A DNA stretch of 52,020 nt from Cyanophora paradoxa (lineage: Eukaryota > Glaucocystophyceae > Cyanophorales > Cyanophoraceae): positions 1-52,020 of the forward strand of contig QPMI01000680.1 in the NCBI GenBank assembly GCA_004431415.1, in the 5' to 3' direction. The position numbers and the translations under genes were made by a program. The notes below the pieces were generated by a model. It did no database searches. It saw only the letters and a program-made list of their open reading frames with translations, and was not told the DNA's origin. Positions 1-11,467 of this stretch are shown piece by piece (the stretch's first letter is position 1; every line of letters begins with the position of its first letter).

Positions 1-1066
1 ACGAGAAACTCAGCCAAACGGCGCGGGACAATTGGTCGATGTGGACATCGATGTTGAGGCGTATGTGCCTCCGCCATACACGAGGCGAAACAAGCCTCTA
101 TGGCTAGGCACACCTGAGCGGCCTATTCCGACACCCATCCTGTCCTGCTTGTACAGACGGTCCGCGTACCCCCCTTCTCTTTCTTTCTTTTCCTTTGTTT
201 CTTTTCCTTCTTATTTCCCTTCTCCCGCTGAACGTGCTCTGACTTGGGCGCGTCGCAGCGTGGCGAACACCGAGAACCGATACTTCAACGCGCTGAGCAA
301 ATACCCTGAAGGCGAAACTGCACTGGTTCCCTGCAATGTCACGGGAGGAAGGAGGCTCCAGATCGGTACGGGGAGCATCGCCGTGGTCGCAACCGCGATA
401 CGGGACGCGAGGGCAGCGAGCCCGCGCAGCACGTGCTACGTCGAGAAGCTGGCTCGCCTACCGCCAAACGACGGTGCACTGGAGTGCACGGCCACGCAAG
501 GTGCCGCGCGCTGCAGCGTCTCCAGTCAAGTGCACCGGCTTGATGTACCGGGAACAACACCGGAGGCAACAATGGTTATCCTCCGGGGCTTCACCAATCT
601 CGAGTGGGACCACTGGCCGTGCGCCTCTTCCTTTTTCTACTTGTGGTTTCCTTTTTTCTGTCCATGGATATCAGTAACCACTCTTGCTGATTGCCTCGAG
701 CTCATATATATCACGAGCAGAGTCACCATCAAGAGTCACGCCGCTGCATTAGTGCAGGCCCTCCTTCAGCTCTCGGAGCCTGTGCATGATATGACCTTCC
801 ACACGACCGCTGGCTCCATCTTCAAGGCAAGATGCCGAGCTGACCGCGTGCTCGAGATTCTTTTCTCGCCTCGATGGGGTCGGGTGGTATGCGCCGGGCA
901 CCACCAGCGCAGCCCAATGGACTGCGCACCATTTGTTGCGGTTGCGAAAGAATGGTTCCGCAAGCCGCTAGTGGCCGAGGAGGATCGGTTTGCTGACCCA
1001 GGTAGACTAGATGAGCTAGTGGAGCGGTGCAAGCAGTTTGTAGGGCCGCAGTTGAACTTCCAGTGA
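1..1066 (+). CDS. 3' exons of the array gene (copy cut by the window edge)
   Basis: This is the C-terminal part of the repeat-unit gene whose 5' exons lie left of the window. It corresponds base for base to 5172-6236 and 10403-11467. After a pyrimidine-rich stretch at about 165-250 (probably intronic, acceptor near cgtcgcag at 250-257), an open frame runs to the TGA at 1064-1066 and ends in the peptide FVGPQLNFQ. The frame contains a hydrophobic Trp/Phe-rich segment (about 630-690) that may be another intron or a membrane-like patch. No known domain is recognised. It is kept as a separate entry because the copy is incomplete here. Confidence 0.6.
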   Translation, partial: RETQPNGAGQLVDVDIDVEAYVPPPYTRRNKPLWLGTPERPIPTPILSCLYRRSAYPPSLSFFSFVSFPSYFPSPAERALTWARRSVANTENRYFNALSKYPEGETALVPCNVTGGRRLQIGTGSIAVVATAIRDARAASPRSTCYVEKLARLPPNDGALECTATQGAARCSVSSQVHRLDVPGTTPEATMVILRGFTNLEWDHWPCASSFFYLWFPFFCPWISVTTLADCLELIYITSRVTIKSHAAALVQALLQLSEPVHDMTFHTTAGSIFKARCRADRVLEILFSPRWGRVVCAGHHQRSPMDCAPFVAVAKEWFRKPLVAEEDRFADPGRLDELVERCKQFVGPQLNFQ

Positions 1067-1670
1067 GCGTAGAGTTCTTGAGCGCCTTGCAATTTTGTGG
1101 AGCAAGTCAAATTTCGTCGATGTACCCCAGAGCCTTCGCTTTTAAGCCACCGAGCCCCCAAGTTTAGGGGGAATGAGTCGGGGGGGTACCCCGACCTTCG
1201 AAAGTGAGGCGCGCGCGTCGACGCAAAGCTCGCGCAAAGCTCGCGCATAGCGCTTCGCAGCGCGCGCGCCGTGCTCAGCCCCGCGGCGCCACGCCCGCCC
1301 CGCAGGCGACTTCGCCGCGCCCGCGCACGCGAGGAGTACACATCGCTCGCTTCATCGGCTCACCCGCGCGCCGGCGGCGCGCTAGCTACACGCTTTCGCT
1401 TGTCCGAGGTTCACATCATCGAATTCTGCAGCCGTCGCCCTTCCTCGCCGCTGTAAGGCGGCGCGCAGGGATTCGATCTCTCAACCATGGCGTCGCCCGC
1501 GGGCCAGCGCAAGCAGCTCTGAGTCAGTAGGTAGTCCCGGAACCGCCCTCGGACCTGCCTGGGCGCGCTTTCTTCGATCCTTCTAAAAAGCGTGTTTTCG
1601 GAGCGAAATTTTGGCACTATGTTCACTATGCCGCCGGCCGTGGGCTCGGATCTGCCGGGGCCTTTTTCAA

Positions 1671-1947
1671 GCGATCGCCGGCGCCGCGTCCGTCGTCCGA
1701 CGGTTCGCGCTGGCGATCGCCCGGATACTCGGTACAGGCCTAGCGATCGCCGGAGCGATGAGAAGGCTCTCTGACCGGCGATCGCTTGCGCAGGAGCTGC
1801 TTCAAGTTCGTCGCACCAGCCAACGCCAACGCCGCAGTGCGTGCCCGCCTCCCGTAGCGCTGCGAGCTTGCTCGCATAGAGATTCTCTATTCAATTGGAT
1901 CGCTAGATCTGCCCGCGCATAGAGCCTTCTCATTGCTCGGCGATCGC
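1671..1947. repeat. GCGATCGC palindrome cluster, unit one
   Basis: Five exact GCGATCGC octamers are at 1671, 1713, 1743, 1778 and 1940. Two further sites present in the other units are mutated here (gcgatcgt near 2004 and gcgatgct near 2072). Confidence 0.85.
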
Positions 1948-2245
1948 TTTGTGTTCGGCGCCATACCAGCGAGTCCGACCTCTAACAAAGAGCTGCTGGG
2001 CGGCGATCGTTCTGGTTCTCAGTCTAACGGTCGCCGCGGGCTTGACGTCCACCGCCTTCTCATTGGCCAAGCGATGCTGCTTTTCGGTTCTTATGCCCGA
2101 CTGCGCAGCATGTCGACCCCAGGAGCAACTCTTGGGGAGGAAGAGATGAGTGGACCTCCAGCTCATCTCCCAACCCCTTCTGGCGGCCGCGCGGCGGGTG
2201 TGGCCTCTGGGCGGCCTCGGGGGCGGCTCCGGCCTTGAGCTTGTC

Positions 2246-2575
2246 CCCGCCCTCCCTCCCCCGGGCCCGCCCTCCCCCGGCCCGCCCTCCCCGGGCCGTC
2301 CTCCCCGGCCCGCCCCCCCCCGGCCCGTCCTCCCCCGCCGCCCCTCCCCGCCCGCCCCTCCCCCGGGCCGCCCTCCCCCGGCCCGCCCCTCCCCCGCCCC
2401 CCCTCCCCCCGCCCGCCCCTCCCCCGGCCGCCCCTCCCCGGGCCGCCCCTCCCCGGGCCGCCCTCCCCCGCCCCCCCCTCCCCGCCCCGCCCCTCCCCCG
2501 GGCCCGTCCCTCCCCCGGCCCCGCCCTCCCCCGGCCCGCCCCCCCCGGCCCTGTCCCTCCCCCTCCCCCCGGCCC
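2246..2575. repeat. C-rich minisatellite, unit one
   Basis: Degenerate tandem repeats close to GCCCCTCCCCCGG, almost purely C and G with T spacers. It lies between the palindrome cluster and the first recognisable exon of the array gene, so it is either intronic or 5' untranslated. The G-rich strand could form quadruplexes. This copy is shorter than that of unit two. Long proline/glycine frames across it are composition artefacts. Confidence 0.9.
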
Positions 2576-2586
2576 GGTGCGCGGCG

Positions 2587-5500
2587 CGGGAGGCGGCGCG
2601 GGAGGCGGCGCGGGAGGCGGCACGGGAGGCGGCGCGGCGGGTGGCGCCCTGGACGGCGCAGCGGGCGGCGACGCTGGTGGCGCTGGCAGAAGGCGACAAG
2701 CACATGCACCCTTCGAGATCTGTGCGTTTTCTCTGTGAAATCTGCACGCCGCCTCTTTGTCTTATCATGTTTGCAGATCTGGACCCCAAGTGCATTATGT
2801 GGAGGACATCATCGTCGACCTGCCCCTGCCAGATGCTTGCGTGCACTGCGCAACCTGTTTGTGGGCACAAAGGGAGCGTTTCGAGGCCCCAAATTTCAGA
2901 GTTGTGTTGATTGGCTTGATGAGGTGCTCTGCAGCTCAAAGAATTGATCGAATGGAATCTAAGACCAACTTCTCCAGGTGACAGAAGCGGCTCGGCAAGC
3001 TCAGGCGAACGCTTGTCGGTTGCAGTTTCGAGGTGAACCAGCAAAGAACCGGACACGGACACTGGAGGATCTCCATGCTCTGAAGCACTTCATGAGCACT
3101 GTGCGTCTCGATCTTCTTTAGCTTGAGATTCGCCATGAGATACTGCATTTAGGTCGCACTCGAATCGCCAAGCCTTCAGCGCACCGGTCCCGACCCTCAT
3201 CCAGATGCTGATATAGCTGCTGGCGACAAGGAAGATACCTCAAGCTCTTCTCAACTCGATGAGCTCATTGATATGGACGTAAGCATCTATCTTTCTTGGC
3301 CAGTTGAAGCACGGCACTCACTGCAGGCACAGTGTGCATTTCTGGCCTTGGCGTGCCAGGGGCGCACGGTGAGTTTGCAGTGGATACGGACCTTCGAGCC
3401 AGGCACTACGACTGGCTAAAGGCCCGGGTGACGAGCTTCTATACCAACAAGATCTACATCCGTGAGAGACGACTGCGAGAGATAGATCTGGCACATGTCC
3501 ATGCCAGCTTGCCTCGTGCTTCTTCTGCTTACTTGCTGCCCGGTCAGGTCATCTTGTCTCTGGACTTTCAGGAGGGCAAGGATGACACAAGTACTAGCGA
3601 TGACAAACGATCATACGCTGTTGAATCGAAGATGTTCCTATCGCTCTGGATAGAGGTGTTCTTCTACGGGCGATCGAGCAATTCATCACTCGATTTCTAC
3701 AGTACGTCCCCTTCAAATCACTGCATTCTATTTTGAAAACCGAAATGTGATGCAGCCCCTGATGATGGCGAGATCCGCTCAGCTGCTGCTGTGCTCACAC
3801 AGCTTCTGGCCCTGCGGCCAGGAGACGCTGAGTTGGACCGTGAGCCTGCACGGGCACAAGGTCTTGCAAATGCTTTCATGGAGGTGCACGATGCTTTCAT
3901 GCTCTGTCTTTTCGTAACATGTTCTTAATTTTATATTAGGTCACAAACGGACAGTCTGAAATCAACCTTCTGCGTATGCAAGCGACTCTCGGGCTCAGCC
4001 AGCAAGCAATGTACCTTGGCACGAAGGAAGAAATGAAGGGCCAGTTCCGCAGTCTCGCTCAATCAGTGCACGCAGCACAGCAGCAGACACGGGAAGGCGA
4101 ATCACTCCAGCTGTGGTATGCATCCGGGGGGGGGGGGGGGGCGGAGGGGGGTAAAGTTTTTTTCTTACCAATGGCGACGCAGGCTTCATGCATGTGTGGA
4201 GCTTGCAGCAGCAGCTGCAGAGGCCGCGTTGGTGGAAGAGTTGCCACGTGGGAAAGGGCGGAAGCGCAAGGCGCAGGACGATCTCGTGTCGTACCCGGAG
4301 TGAAGAAGCTTCTTCGGAAGTGCAACGCGTACGGAGGCAACAGGGATGTCGGTCGTGGCGGCAAGATTGCAAGCGATGTGCAGGTCCTGCAGGTTGTTCG
4401 GAAGAGCGGCAAGGAGCTTCTTCGCCTTCTTGCAGGGCCGGCAAGCAGCATATCAGTCGGCATTATCTTCTCAGACCTTGTCCGCAAATCGCGTTTTCGG
4501 CGGTGGGCGACAATTGCCAACCAGCTCATATTCAAAGGCCTTGTAGATCTAGCCAAGGCATTCGACGACGAGGAGCACGGCAACGCAAGGCGGGCGCGAG
4601 CAGCGTGGGAGGCCGCGCGGCAAGCAGGTCAAGACCCAGGCCCGGCTCCCGAACAGGCGCCAAGTCCAATGGAGGTTCGACTACCCCCCCCCTCCAACCC
4701 CCCCTCCCCCTTCGCTACGCGTACCCCCCCCCCCGACACGTGGAGCTGATGCGCGTACCCTGCCGTTCTCCACAGGCGTGCCACGAGGCAATGGGAAACC
4801 CTGCCGTTCTCCACCACGAAGCGCCGGCGAACGAGCTCTTCACCCGGCTGCGCATGAAGCCAGAGCTGGCGGTGCGTGCGAGGGGTACGAAGACGACGCC
4901 ACAGAAGGGTTACTGAACTCTAATTCCGGTGCAGGAGAAATACGGTACAGGTCGCGCAGCGGAGAACAGCTTTCAGGCTCTGAAGCAAGTGGCTGCAGTG
5001 CTGGAACAGATGGCTCCAAGTCAGATGTTCTAACACACCGGATGCTGAATGGGGGCAACGACTCTGGAGAGGAGTACCCCGAGGTGGACGAACTCGGCGC
5101 GACGGCATACAGGAGAACTACACGGAAAGTCCAACAGGTACGAGCAACGGTTATCGCAAATGCTCAAGCTCACGAGAAACTCAGCCAAACGGCGCGGGAC
5201 AATTGGTCGATGTGGACATCGATGTTGAGGCGTATGTGCCTCCGCCATACACGAGGCGAAACAAGCCTCTATGGCTAGGCACACCTGAGCGGCCTATTCC
5301 GACACCATCCTGTCCTGCTTGTACAGACGGTCCGCGTACCCCCTTCTCTTTTCTTTCTTTTCCTTTGTTTCTTTTCCTTCTTATTTCCCTTCTCCCGCTG
5401 AACGTGCTCTGACTTGGGCGCGTCGCAGCGTGGCGAACACCGAGAACCGATACTTCAACGCGCTGAGCAATACCCTGAAGGCGAAACTGCACTGGTTCCC

Positions 5501-6236
5501 TGCAATGTCACGGGAGGAAGGAGGCTCCAGATCGGTACGGGGGAGCATCGCCGTGGTCGCAACCGCGATACGGGACGCGAGGGCAGCGAGCCCCGCAGCA
5601 CGTGCGTACGTCGAGAAGCTGGCTCGCCTACCGCCAAACGACGGTGCACTGGAGTGCACGGCCACGCAAGGTGCCGCGCGCTGCAGCGTCTCCAGTCAAG
5701 TGCACCGGCTTGATGTACCGGGAACAACACCGGAGGCAACAATGGTTATCCTCCGGGGCTTCACCAATCTCGAGTGGGACCACTGGCCGTGCGCCTCTTC
5801 CTTTTTCTACTTGTGGTTTCCTTTTTTCTGTCCATGGATATCAGTAACCACTCTTGCTGATTGCCTCGAGCTCATATATATCACGAGCAGAGTCACCATC
5901 AAGAGTCACGCCGCTGCATTAGTGCAGGCCCTCCTTCAGCTCTCGGAGCCTGTGCATGATATGACCTTCCACACGACCGCTGGCTCCATCTTCAAGGCAA
6001 GATGCCGAGCTGACCGCGTGCTCGAGATTCTTTTCTCGCCTCGATGGGGTCGGGTGGTATGCGCCGGGCACCACCAGCGCAGCCCAATGGACTGCGCACC
6101 ATTTGTTGCGGTTGCGAAAGAATGGTTCCGCAAGCCGCTAGTGGCCGAGGAGGATCGGTTTGCTGACCCAGGTAGACTAGATGAGCTAGTGGAGCGGTGC
6201 AAGCAGTTTGTAGGGCCGCAGTTGAACTTCCAGTGA
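2587..6236 (+). CDS. Unrecognised multi-exon array gene, copy A
   Basis: Same gene as copy B (see 7817-11467 for exon borders), spanning the boundary between unit one and unit two. Comparison of copies shows that most exons stay open only if single-base differences are averaged. At 3754 this copy has four C after the acceptor, which keeps frame, where copy B has three. At about 4255 it has GTGGGAAA, which keeps frame, where copy B lacks one G. At about 4300 it lacks one G that copy B has. The product is hydrophilic, Lys/Arg/Glu-rich in the middle (a basic GRKRK stretch) and has no signal peptide. No reverse transcriptase, integrase, tyrosine-recombinase or transposase signature was recognised. 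Whether the segment after about 5210 belongs to the same protein, through a GT-AG intron from 5211 to about 5430, or is a second gene is unresolved. The 5' end is uncertain because the upstream exon is hidden by the C-rich tract. Confidence 0.5.
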
Positions 6237-6851
6237 GCGTAGAGTTCTTGAGCGCCTTGCAATTTTGTGGAGCAAGTCAAATTTCGTCGATGTACCCCAG
6301 AGCCTTCGCTTTTAAGCCACCGAGCCCCAAGTTTAGGGGGGAATGAGTCGGGGGGGTACCCCGACCTTCGAAAGTGAGGCGCGCGACGTCGACGCAAAGC
6401 TCGCGCAAAGCTCGCGCATAGCGCTTCGCAGCGCGCGCGCCGTGCTCAGCCCCGCGGCGCCACGCCCGCCCCGCAGGCGACTTCGCCGCGCCCGCGCACG
6501 CGAGGAGTACACATCGCTCGCTTCATCGGCTCACCCGCGGCGCCGGCGGCGCGCTAGCTACACGCTTTCGCTTGTCCGAGGTTCACATCATCGAATTCTG
6601 CAGCCGTCGCCCCTTCCTCGGCCGCTGTAAGGCGGCGCGCAGGGATTCGATCTCTCAACCATGGCGTCGCCCGGCGGGCCCAGCGCAAGCAGCTCTGAGT
6701 CAGTAGGTACGTCCCGGAACCGCCCCTCGGACCTGCCTGGGCGCGCTTTCTTCCGATCCTTCTAAAAAGCGTGTTTTCGGAGCGAAATTTTGGCACTATG
6801 TTCACTATGCCCGCCGGCCGTGGGCTCGGATCTGGCCGGGGCCTTTTTCAA

Positions 6852-7270
6852 GCGATCGCCGGCGCCGCGTCCGTCGTCCGACGGTTCGCGCTGGCGATCG
6901 CCCCGGAGTACTCGGTACCAGGGCCTAGCGATCGCCGGAGCGATGAGAAGGCTCTCTGACCGGCGATCGCTTGCGCAGGAGCTGCTTCAAGTTCGTCGCA
7001 CCAGCCAACGCCAACGCCTGCAGTGCGTGCCCGCCTCCCGTAGCGCTGCGAGCTTGCTCGCATAGAGATTCTCTATTCAATTGGATCGCTAGATCTGCCC
7101 CGCGCATAGAGCCTTCTCATTGCTCGGCGATCGCTTTGTGTTCGGCGCCATACCCAGCGAGTCCGACCTCTAACAAAGAGCTGCTGGGCCGGCGATCGCT
7201 TCTGGGTTCTCAGTTCTAACGGTCGCCGCGGGCTTGACGTCCACCGCCTTCTCATTGGCCAAGCGATCGC
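6852..7270. repeat. GCGATCGC palindrome cluster, unit two
   Basis: Seven exact GCGATCGC octamers start at 6852, 6894, 6928, 6963, 7127, 7192 and 7263. The octamer is expected about once per 65 kb in random DNA. They sit upstream of the first recognisable exon, so they could be protein-binding sites. The octamer is identical to the cyanobacterial HIP1 palindrome, but nothing else here is cyanobacterial. Confidence 0.9.
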
Positions 7271-7446
7271 TGCTTTTCGGTGTCTTATGCCCGACTGCGC
7301 AGCATGTCGACCCAGGAGCACACTCTTTGGGGAGGAAGAGATGGAGTGGACCTCCAGCTCATCTCCCAACCCCCTTCTGGCGGGCCGCGCGGCGGGTGGT
7401 GGCCTCGTGGGCGGCCTCGGGGGCGGCTCCGGCCTTGAGCTTGTCC

Positions 7447-7803
7447 CCGCCCTCCCCCTCCCCGGGCCCCGCCCTCCCCCCGGCCCGCCCTCCCCCGGGC
7501 CCGTCCCTCCCCCGGGCCCGCCCCTCCCCCGGGCCCGTCCCTCCCCCGGCCCGCCCTCCCCCGGGCCCGCCCCTCCCCCGGGCCCGCCCCTCCCCGGGCC
7601 CGCCCCTCCCCCGCCCCCCCCTCCCCCGGCCCCGCCCCTCCCCCGGGCCCGCCCCTCCCCCGGGCCCGCCCTCCCCCCGGGCCCGCCCCTCCCCCGCCCC
7701 CCCCTCCCCCGGCCCCGCCCCTCCCCCGGGCCCGTCCCTCCCCCGGCCCCGCCCCTCCCCCGGGCCCGCCCCCCCCCGGCCCTGTCCCTCCCCTCCCCCC
7801 GGC
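7447..7803. repeat. C-rich minisatellite, unit two
   Basis: More regular than the unit-one copy: runs of CCCGGGCCCGCCCCTCCC-type repeats, about 355 bp. The third unit ends just before this tract would begin, which points to the tract or its border as a break or assembly point. Confidence 0.9.
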
Positions 7804-7816
7804 CCGGTGCGCGGCG

Positions 7817-10800
7817 CGGGAGGCGGCGCGGGAGGCGGCGCGGGAGGCGGCACGGGAGGCGGCGCGGCGGGTGGCGCCCTGGACGGCGCAGCGGGCGGCG
7901 ACGCTGGTGGCGCTGGCAGAAGGCGACAAGCACATGCACCTTCGAGATCTGTGCGTTTCTCTGTGAAATCTGCACGCCGCCTCTTTGTCTTATCATGTTT
8001 GCAGATCTGGACCCCCAAGTGCATTATGTGGAGGACATCATCGTCGACCTGCCCCCTGCCAGATGCTTGCGTGCACTGCGCAACCTGTTTGTGGGCACAA
8101 AGGGAGCGTTTCGAGGCCCCAAATTTCAGAGTTGTGTTGATTGGCTTGATGAGGTGCTCTGCAGCTCAAAGAATTGATCGAATGGAATCTAAGACCAACT
8201 TCTCCAGGTGACAGAAGCGGCTCGGCAAGCTCAGGCGAACGCTTGTCGGTTGCAGTTTCGAGGTGAACCAGCAAAGAACCGGACACGGACACTGGAGGAT
8301 CTCCATGCTCTGAAGCACTTCATGAGCACTGTGCGTCCTCGATCTTCTTTAGCTTGAGATTCGCCATGAGATACTGCATTTAGGTCGCACTCGAATCGCC
8401 AAGCCTTCAGCGCACCGGTCCCGACCCTCATCCAGATGCTGATATAGCTGCTGGCGACAAGGAAGATACCTCAAGCTCTTCTCAACTCGATGAGCTCATT
8501 GATATGGACGTAAGCATCTATCTTTCTTGGCCAGTTGAAGCACGGCACTCACTGCAGGCACAGTGTGCATTTCTGGGCCTTGGCGTGCCAGGGGCGCACG
8601 GTGAGTTTGCAGTGGATACGGACCTTCGAGCCAGGCACTACGACTGGCTAAAGGCCCGGGTGACGAGCTTCTATACCAACAAGATCTACATCCGTGAGAG
8701 ACGACTGCGAGAGATAGATCTGGCACGTGTCCATGCCAGCTTGCCTCGTGCTTCTTCTGCTTACTTGCTGCCCGGTCAGGTCATCTTGTCTCTGGACTTT
8801 CAGGAGGGCAAGGATGACACAAGTACTAGCGATGACAAACGATCATACGCTGTTGAATCGAAGATGTTCCTATCGCTCTGGATAGAGGTGTTCTTCTACG
8901 GGCGATCGAGCAATTCATCACTCGATTTCTACAGTACGTCCCTTCAAATCACTGCATTCTATTTTGAAAACCGAAATGTGATGCAGCCCTGATGATGGCG
9001 AGATCCGCTCAGCTGCTGCTGTGCTCACACAGCTTCTGGCCCTGCGGCCAGGAGACGCTGAGTTGGACCGTGAGCCTGCACGGGCACAAGGTCTTGCAAA
9101 TGCTTTCATGGAGGTGCACGATGCTTTCATGCTCTGTCTTTTCGTAACATGTTCTTAATTTTATATTAGGTCACAAACGGACAGTCTGAAATCAACCTTC
9201 TGCGTATGCAAGCGACTCTCGGGCTCAGCCAGCAAGCAATGTACCTTGGCACGAAGGAAGAAATGAAGGGCCAGTTCCGCAGTCTCGCTCAATCAGTGCA
9301 CGCAGCACAGCAGCAGACACGGGAAGGCGAATCACTCCAGCTGTGGTATGCATCCGGGGGGGGGGGGGGGGCGGAGGGGGGTAAAGTTTTTTTTCTTACC
9401 AATGGCGACGCAGGCTTCATGCATGTGTGGAGCTTGCAGCAGCAGCTGCAGAGGCCGCGTTGGTGGAAGAGTTGCCACGTGGAAAGGGCGGAAGCGCAAG
9501 GCGCAGGACGATCTCGTGTCGTACCCGGAGGTGAAGAAGCTTCTTCGGAAGTGCAACGCGTACGGAGGCAACAGGGATGTCGGTCGTGGCGGCAAGATTG
9601 CAAGCGATGTGCAGGTCCTGCAGGTTGTTCGGAAGAGCGGCAAGGAGCTTCTTCGCCTTCTTGCAGGGCCGGCAAGCAGCATATCAGTCGGCATTATCTT
9701 CTCAGACCTTGTCCGCAAATCGCGTTTTCGGCGGTGGGCGACAATTGCCAACCAGCTCATATTCAAAGGCCTTGTAGATCTAGCCAAGGCATTCGACGAC
9801 GAGGAGCACGGCAACGCAAGGCGGGCGCGAGCAGCGTGGGAGGCCGCGCGGCAAGCAGGTCAAGACCCAGGCCCGGCTCCCGAACAGGCGCCAAGTCCAA
9901 TGGAGGTTCGACTACCCCCCCCCTCCAACCCCCCCTCCCCCTTCGCTACGCGTACCCCCCCCCCGACACGTGGAGCTGATGCGCGTACCCTGCCGTTCTC
10001 CACAGGCGTGCCACGAGGCAATGGGAAACCCTGCCGTTCTCCACCACGAAGCGCCGGCGAACGAGCTCTTCACCCGGCTGCGCATGAAGCCAGAGCTGGC
10101 GGTGCGTGCGAGGGGTACGAAGACGACGCCACAGAAGGGGTTACTGAACTCTAATTCCGGTGCAGGAGAAATACGGTACAGGTCGCGCAGCGGAGAACAG
10201 CTTTCAGGCTCTGAAGCAAGTGGCTGCAGTGCTGGAACAGATGGGCTCCAAGTCAGATGTTCTAACACACCGGATGCTGAATGGGGCAACGACTCTGGAG
10301 AGGAGTACCCCGAGGTGGACGAACTCGGCGCGACGGCATACAGGAGAACTACACGGAAAGTCCAACAGGTACGAGCAACGGTTATCGCAAATGCTCAAGC
10401 TCACGAGAAACTCAGCCAAACGGCGCGGACAATTGGTCGATGTGGACATCGATGTTGAGGCGTATGTGCCTCCGCCATACACGAGGCGAAACAAGCCTCT
10501 ATGGCTAGGCACACCTGAGCGGCCTATTCCGACACCCATCCTGTCCTGCTTGTACAGACGGTCCGCGTACCCCCCTTCTCTTTTCTTTCTTTTCCTTTGT
10601 TTCTTTCCTTCTTATTTCCCTTCTCCCGCTGAACGTGCTCTGACTTGGGCGCGTCGCAGCGTGGCGAACACCGAGAACCGATACTTCAACGCGCTGAGCA
10701 ATACCCTGAAGGCGAAACTGCACTGGTTCCCTGCAATGTCACGGGAGGAAGGAGGCTCCAGATCGGTACGGGGGAGCATCGCCGTGGTCGCAACCGCGAT

Positions 10801-11467
10801 ACGGGACGCGAGGGCAGCGAGCCCCGCAGCACGTGCGTACGTCGAGAAGCTGGCTCGCCTACCGCCAAACGACGGTGCACTGGAGTGCACGGCCACGCAA
10901 GGTGCCGCGCGCTGCAGCGTCTCCAGTCAAGTGCACCGGCTTGATGTACCGGGAACAACACCGGAGGCAACAATGGTTATCCTCCGGGGCTTCACCAATC
11001 TCGAGTGGGACCACTGGCCGTGCGCCTCTTCCTTTTTCTACTTGTGGTTTCCTTTTTTCTGTCCATGGATATCAGTAACCACTCTTGCTGATTGCCTCGA
11101 GCTCATATATATCACGAGCAGAGTCACCATCAAGAGTCACGCCGCTGCATTAGTGCAGGCCCTCCTTCAGCTCTCGGAGCCTGTGCATGATATGACCTTC
11201 CACACGACCGCTGGCTCCATCTTCAAGGCAAGATGCCGAGCTGACCGCGTGCTCGAGATTCTTTTCTCGCCTCGATGGGGTCGGGTGGTATGCGCCGGGC
11301 ACCACCAGCGCAGCCCAATGGACTGCGCACCATTTGTTGCGGTTGCGAAAGAATGGTTCCGCAAGCCGCTAGTGGCCGAGGAGGATCGGTTTGCTGACCC
11401 AGGTAGACTAGATGAGCTAGTGGAGCGGTGCAAGCAGTTTGTAGGGCCGCAGTTGAACTTCCAGTGA
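7817..11467 (+). CDS. Unrecognised multi-exon array gene, copy B
   Basis: Exons inferred from open frames joined by GT-AG introns: about 7817-7950, 8005-8153, 8208-8330, 8384-8509, 8557-8933, 8987-9113, 9170-9345, 9414-9905, 10006-10101, then 10166 onward to the TGA at 11465-11467. Introns are 47-100 nt, all GT-AG, with pyrimidine-rich 3' ends. The first exon encodes an Ala/Arg/Glu repeat (AREAAREAA), suggesting a short helix. Exon four encodes an acidic Ser-rich linker (KEDTSSSSQLDELIDMD). Exon eight carries a basic patch and a long helical region. The 3' part includes a helical segment read in different frames by different copies. Family unknown to me. Codon use is balanced, unlike the strongly GC3-biased host genes, which suggests a mobile or transferred origin. 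Coding status is inferred from long open exons with consistent splice signals, not from homology. Confidence 0.5.

Larger units (their letters stand above)
1067..2586 (+). other. Non-coding part of unit one: gene end, palindrome cluster, C-rich tract
   Basis: After the stop codon the sequence has a C5/G5 hairpin-like stretch near 1157-1172, a GGGGTACCCC palindrome near 1180-1193, GC-rich DNA with GCGC runs, then the GCGATCGC cluster and the C-rich minisatellite. An ATG at about 1486 (6661 in unit two, ATGGCGTCGCCCGGCGGGCC) could start a short first exon before a GTACGT donor, but nothing confirms it. The equivalent stretches are 6237-7816 and 11468-12617. The array-gene promoter probably lies here. 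Confidence 0.4.

Noticed and set aside
1-60. Telomere or chromosome end at the left edge
   Set aside because: No TTTAGGG, TTAGGG or similar repeats; the window simply starts within the tandem unit.
2150-3062. Long proline- or glycine-rich open frames on both strands across the C-rich tracts (also 7073-8211)
   Set aside because: All frames stay open because of base composition. They cross clear splice sites of the array gene, and encode only Pro/Gly/Arg/Ala repeats.
6620-6670. tRNA-like sequence on the minus strand (atcgaatccctgcg)
   Set aside because: No acceptor, D-arm or anticodon stem can be drawn around it.
6852-7270. GCGATCGC cluster as evidence of cyanobacterial contamination or transfer
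   Set aside because: The surrounding unit has spliceosomal introns and no bacterial gene. The octamer alone is not evidence of origin.
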